Assembly (NCBI GenBank): GCA_022601445.1
Contig: JAJACP010000006.1
Location: 1-64,000, forward strand
Direction: 5' to 3'
Length of the DNA: 64,000 nucleotides
From: Chlamydiales bacterium
Lineage (GTDB): Bacteria; Chlamydiota; Chlamydiia; Chlamydiales; JAAKFR01
The translations under genes were made by a program, and so were the position numbers. Below the pieces are notes generated by a model. It was not told the origin of the DNA and made no database searches. It saw only the letters and a program-made list of their open reading frames with translations. This document shows positions 61,472 through 64,000 of this stretch, one piece after another (the stretch's first letter is position 1; every line of letters starts with the position of its first letter).

Positions 61472-62146
61472 ATGAGAATATTATCCACCATTTTACTATT
61501 ATTTCCCTTATTTTCATTCATTCAGGGAGATGAACCTGAGACGCGCTCGATAACGGAATGGTTAGGAAACGATCTGGATCGCCCACTATCTTTTTATGAT
61601 CATAGTGGTGACACCGCGATTTTTAGTGTTAGCAGGCCTAAGGATATAAGCCATGAGGAAGCTCAAGCGATACATGATCTAATTCAACTACTTCTAAGTG
61701 ATGGTAGGCCCGATAAAAGGGCTCAATACGAAAATCAGCTAGCACAACACGGTGTCTCTGTATGGATACAGCGCGGACCAAGACAGCCTGTTCAAGCACC
61801 TCAAAGCGAACCTGTCCAGCGTTATGGCAGCCGCTCTCAAACTCCACCACAAATAACGGGTGACTTCACAAAAGTTACAGAAGATGGCATTAGGGTTCGA
61901 TTCTACGGAACGTTTAATGCTGACCAGGAGCCACAAGTTCAGTGGCTAACAGAAAATTACCTTAAGGCCTTTAACAAACAAAATAGACCCTCTTACAGAA
62001 AAGAATTTGACAGGTTGGGCATTCGGGTAGAGGAAATGCCTCCTCCTGCCCAACAACCTCAAACATATGAACAGCAAAGGCGCGCGCAACGTGAAGCAAG
62101 GCGTGAGCGCATTCGCCAGCAACGCCAACGTGAATTTGGAAAATAA
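61472..62146 (+). CDS. secreted two-repeat protein with Arg/Gln tail, family member 3
   Basis: A 224-residue exported protein (signal about 1-19, FPLFSFIQGD). Repeat 1 about 33-108 (DHSGDTAIFSVSRPK ... HGVSVWIQRGPRQP), linker, repeat 2 about 131-190 (VTEDGIRVRFYGTFN ... LGIRVEEMP), then the basic tail QQRRAQREARRERIRQQRQR. Located 48 bp after member 2, with a strong terminator after it. Function unknown; the basic tail could bind nucleic acid or acidic surfaces. Confidence 0.75.
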   Translation: MRILSTILLLFPLFSFIQGDEPETRSITEWLGNDLDRPLSFYDHSGDTAIFSVSRPKDISHEEAQAIHDLIQLLLSDGRPDKRAQYENQLAQHGVSVWIQRGPRQPVQAPQSEPVQRYGSRSQTPPQITGDFTKVTEDGIRVRFYGTFNADQEPQVQWLTENYLKAFNKQNRPSYRKEFDRLGIRVEEMPPPAQQPQTYEQQRRAQREARRERIRQQRQREFGK

Positions 62147-62161
62147 TCAACCGCTGGAAAA

Positions 62162-62194
62162 CCCGGCTGCTGAGGCAGCCGGGGTCTTTATTTT
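62162..62194 (+). terminator. rho-independent terminator of the secreted-protein array
   Basis: A 9-bp perfect stem CCCGGCTGC/GCAGCCGGG (62162-62170 and 62175-62183) with loop TGAG, followed by a T-rich run to 62194. Confidence 0.9.
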
Positions 62195-62217
62195 AGCCCC
62201 CTAAAACTCCAAACTGA

Positions 62218-62246
62218 TTGCGGTATTAGCCATTGATCAGTATAGT
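62218..62246 (+). promoter_or_regulatory. candidate promoter of tRNA-Leu
   Basis: TTGCGG (62218-62223), 17-bp spacer and TATAGT (62241-62246), 24 bp before the mature tRNA 5' end. Confidence 0.6.
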
Positions 62247-62270
62247 ATGTTATCCTTTCCTTGCTTTTTT

Positions 62271-62354
62271 GCCGACGTGGTGGAATTGGTAGACGCGGTA
62301 GACTCAAAATCTACTCTTAGCAATAAGGTGTCGGTTCGAGTCCGACCGTCGGCA
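62271..62354 (+). tRNA. tRNA-Leu (CAA)
   Basis: An 84-nt cloverleaf with a long variable arm, as in class II tRNAs. Acceptor GCCGACG pairs with CGTCGGC, discriminator A at 62354; anticodon loop CTCAAAA with CAA at 62305-62307; T loop GGTTCGAGTCC. CCA is not encoded. A transposase relic begins about 12 bp after its 3' end. Confidence 0.97.
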
Positions 62355-62365
62355 TTCTTTTTTCT

Positions 62366-62756
62366 ATAGAGGAAGCGAATGCTTATCTTCCCTTATTGAT
62401 GACAGGCTTCAATAAAAGATTCAGCAGAGAGCCTGAGAAAAAAGAAGATACTCATCGCTGCCTTCCACTTTGCAAGAAAGACCACTCGGAAGCTATCGAG
62501 AGAGCTCTCTTTTAGCTACGAAGGGATCGTCTATCATCTGGAGACCCAGAGTCCTAATCGAATTAGAAAGACCTATGTAGCGATTTTTTCAAGACCAAAC
62601 CAACCCCTGATAGTAGAGATAGACGGAAAGCAGATGGAATACATAAGATGGAAAGAGGCGGCCTACATGCGGGCCCCGGTCTTAGACAACAAACGGATAG
62701 ATACCCTCTGGCGGTTTGCTCCCCCGAAAACAAACAAGAGGCATCCATGGAGGTAG
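62366..62756 (+). pseudogene. frameshifted 3' relic of an ISNCY-type (IS1202-like) transposase
   Basis: Translation from 62366 gives EEANAYLPLLMTGFNKRFSR and EPEKKEDTHR, which then runs into a stop at TTTTAG; one base shift near 62490-62515 restores a frame continuing SFSYEGIVYHL, YVAIFSRPNQPLIVEIDGKQ, to RHPWR and stop at 62756. This is the usual C-terminal end of ISNCY transposases with an integrase-type core. The catalytic domain and 5' end are missing, cut off at the tRNA-Leu 3' end. GGGTTTTTCAACACAGCC at 62888-62905 resembles sequence often found beside such elements. Confidence 0.7.
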
Positions 62757-62811
62757 AGTTACAAAAAGGTGACATTTTAATTTTGCGTTGACATGACAGA
62801 ATGCCGTCGCT

Positions 62812-62870
62812 CCAGCCCTCGGCTAACGACTCGACCGAAGGCGCGGCGCAAGCTCGCCGAAGTTACGCAA
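62812..62870. repeat. GC-rich inverted repeat, left copy
   Basis: GCCGTCGCTCCAGCCCTCGG followed by CTAACGACTCGACCGAAGGC matches the reverse complement of about 63595-63652 at roughly three quarters of positions over 45 bp. It is markedly GC-richer than its surroundings and follows the transposase relic. Confidence 0.55.
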
Positions 62871-62933
62871 CGGCTCGCACCTTCTAAGGGTTTTTCAACA
62901 CAGCCTTACCTTTTCAGAGATCGTTGAAACAGG

Positions 62934-63476
62934 TCAGTTTAATTCTTCAACCTGCACACCTAGTCTATTAAGTTCTTGTCTATAGTTGCTTCTCTGCTTC
63001 TTGTGCGTGGCTTTTAGATAACTTTGAGCCAGCCCCATAACTTGTGTTTCATAAGCAGAATTAATTGTTCCATGGAAACGGACAATAATGCCATCTTCGG
63101 TACGATGTAAGAAGTCGAGCGTTACTGGTGGGTGGGCTTTTTCAAGCGTTGCCGGCTGCTTTTGGACTTGTTCAGAAGAGGGGGGCTGTTTTCTCGAAGG
63201 GGTTCTTTCTACAGTAATACCATATGGTCTCAGCTGACGTTCGATTCGAGCTCGTTGATTTTCACGAACATATATATATTTTGTTATCAAGTCGTGTACA
63301 GTAAGGTAGTACTGTTCATCACCTGATAACTCTCCATAAAAACGTACAGTACCGCTACCATCAGCTAATTCAAAGGGACGATTTATCAATCCGCTATCTT
63401 GGGCGCCTGTCTGGTATCCATAGATATTCAAAAACAAGGGTAACAGGAGTAAAACAAGAAACAGCTTTTTCATCAT
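62934..63476 (-). CDS. secreted two-repeat protein, family member 4
   Basis: A 180-residue exported protein (signal about 1-21, FLNIYGYQ) on the opposite strand to the other three. Repeat 1 about 36-97 (ADGSGTVRFYGELSG ... YGITVERTP), linker KQPPSSEQVQKQPATLEKA, repeat 2 about 123-180 (TEDGIIVRFHGTINS ... LGVQVEELN). Repeat 2 is closest to repeat 2 of member 3. No Arg/Gln tail. It is bracketed by the two GC-rich inverted repeats, which suggests that it was moved or inverted as a unit. Confidence 0.75.
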   Translation of the reverse strand: MMKKLFLVLLLLPLFLNIYGYQTGAQDSGLINRPFELADGSGTVRFYGELSGDEQYYLTVHDLITKYIYVRENQRARIERQLRPYGITVERTPSRKQPPSSEQVQKQPATLEKAHPPVTLDFLHRTEDGIIVRFHGTINSAYETQVMGLAQSYLKATHKKQRSNYRQELNRLGVQVEELN

Positions 63477-63978
63477 TCCTCAGCATTTTTAATTTTAAAG
63501 ACTTTTATTTGCACATAGCAGTCTCAGTCTTTATAGGCTATAAAACATATTTTTCCGCCAAGGCTCGGGATGTGTTGCGCACCCTCTTCATAGAAGCAAG
63601 CTCCCGCCGCGTCTCGGTCGAGGCGCTAGCCGAAGACCGGGGCGACGGCCTTATAATCTTTGCGTCACTGCAGTTTTCGAAAATAGCCTCTATCCAAAGA
63701 GACGCTTCACTCTCGAAAAAGCCGTCTCTACAAGTACCCTAACGCTATAGCCTGTAACCTTTCCCATAACGATTTTGCCAGTTTGTCTCCCTCAAACCCT
63801 CGGATGATTCGTATCGTGTCATCTCTTTTTGAATCAATACCATGGGACTATTGAACAATTGTCCTTTTCGTTAGCTTTTGGAATTTGTACATAAAACTAA
63901 AGATACAGTAGTGCCGATGTCTATGTGGTCTTTTTTGTATTGCGTATAATTTTTTTCTCTCTATCGTAGAGGATACCT
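63477..63978. other. intergenic region with degenerate sequence
   Basis: About 500 bp without a convincing gene. It holds the GC-rich repeat at 63595-63652 and, on the minus strand at 63728-63848, a 39-codon open stretch without start (GIDSKRDDTIRIIRGFEGDK, then LAKSLWERLQAIALGYL and stop), which looks like the end of a lost gene. TATAAT at 63945-63950 could be the -10 of the gene starting at 63979. Confidence 0.5.
63595..63652. repeat. GC-rich inverted repeat, right copy
   Basis: Reverse-complement partner of 62812-62870. An open frame runs through it on the plus strand, but composition and its match to the non-coding left copy argue that it is not a gene. Confidence 0.5.
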
Positions 63979-64000
63979 ATGGAAAACGAAAAACTGCTGC
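63979..64000 (+). CDS. start of a gene truncated by the window end
   Basis: ATG 63979 with AGAGGA 6-7 bp upstream and a TATAAT 29 bp upstream; only MENEKLL is visible. Product unknown. Confidence 0.5.

Noticed and set aside
63509-63742. A 77-codon plus-strand frame (Arg/Ala-rich)
   Set aside because: It crosses the GC-rich inverted repeat, has no binding site and matches nothing; its openness is explained by composition.

Overview
This window is a chromosomal segment of a member of the Chlamydiae, most likely an environmental (amoeba- or arthropod-associated) lineage such as the Waddlia/Parachlamydia group rather than a classical Chlamydia species. The evidence is direct: cysteine-rich envelope proteins OmcB and an OmcA-like lipoprotein, two MOMP-type porins with the chlamydial mature N-terminus, the EUO developmental regulator, a free-standing SWIB protein, a MurA with Asp in place of the catalytic Cys, LpxG, and a fused SecDF. 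The species assignment is inference.

Layout. 1-6.4 kb: MOMP-like porin, ABC-F ATPase, DUF2608 protein, a bicarbonate-transporter/PII-like pair, and a zinc block (Zur-type regulator divergent from a COG0523 metallochaperone across a palindromic operator). 6.5-13.8 kb: tRNA-Phe, MFS exporter, Tsp protease 1, scpAB, a small bilobed membrane protein, two glycosyltransferases, and a secreted fragment resembling a PfkB kinase. 13.8-18.3 kb: str operon (rpsL, rpsG, fusA, rpsJ) plus a cysJ-like reductase. 18.3-23.5 kb: brnQ, a second MOMP-like gene, ispF, omcB and omcA. 23.9-30.5 kb: murA, a KamA/EpmB-type radical SAM enzyme, a Zn/Cd P-type ATPase, argS. 30.5-34.6 kb: a candidate YopT-like cysteine protease, then the overlapping uppS-cdsA-cmk-plsC operon. 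34.7-46.3 kb: secDF, recJ, a repeat-rich gap with an adenine-deaminase relic, euo, Tsp protease 2, gltX. 46.5-60.3 kb: an unknown protein, pabC-pabB-yebC, a SprT-like protein, GNAT, prfB with its programmed frameshift, a coiled-coil protein, a plant-type UDP-sugar pyrophosphorylase, SWIB, lpxG, ispD, truA, a HAD phosphatase and an M15-like lipoprotein. 60.3-64 kb: an accessory tail with four paralogous secreted proteins, tRNA-Leu, a frameshifted transposase relic and GC-rich inverted repeats.

The order of housekeeping genes (tsp, rpsL-rpsG-fusA-rpsJ-cysJ, ispF, omcB-omcA, gltX, euo, recJ, secDF, uppS-cdsA-cmk-plsC-argS-murA, yebC, GNAT, prfB, SWIB, lpxG, ispD, truA, HAD) matches, in blocks, what I recall of the Chlamydia trachomatis CT434-CT464 region. 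Against that backbone the insertions stand out: the protease-like protein between argS and plsC, the metal and bicarbonate genes, the pabBC pair, the two unknown proteins near 46.5 and 52.8 kb, and the secreted-protein array at the right end.

The most unusual items are (i) a family of small secreted proteins built from seven copies of one undescribed ~60-residue repeat, (ii) a dispersed hairpin repeat with a conserved core and changing but still complementary arms, (iii) a C58/YopT-like putative effector, and (iv) a 44-codon ORF translationally coupled to omcB. No rRNA, CRISPR array or replication origin was seen.
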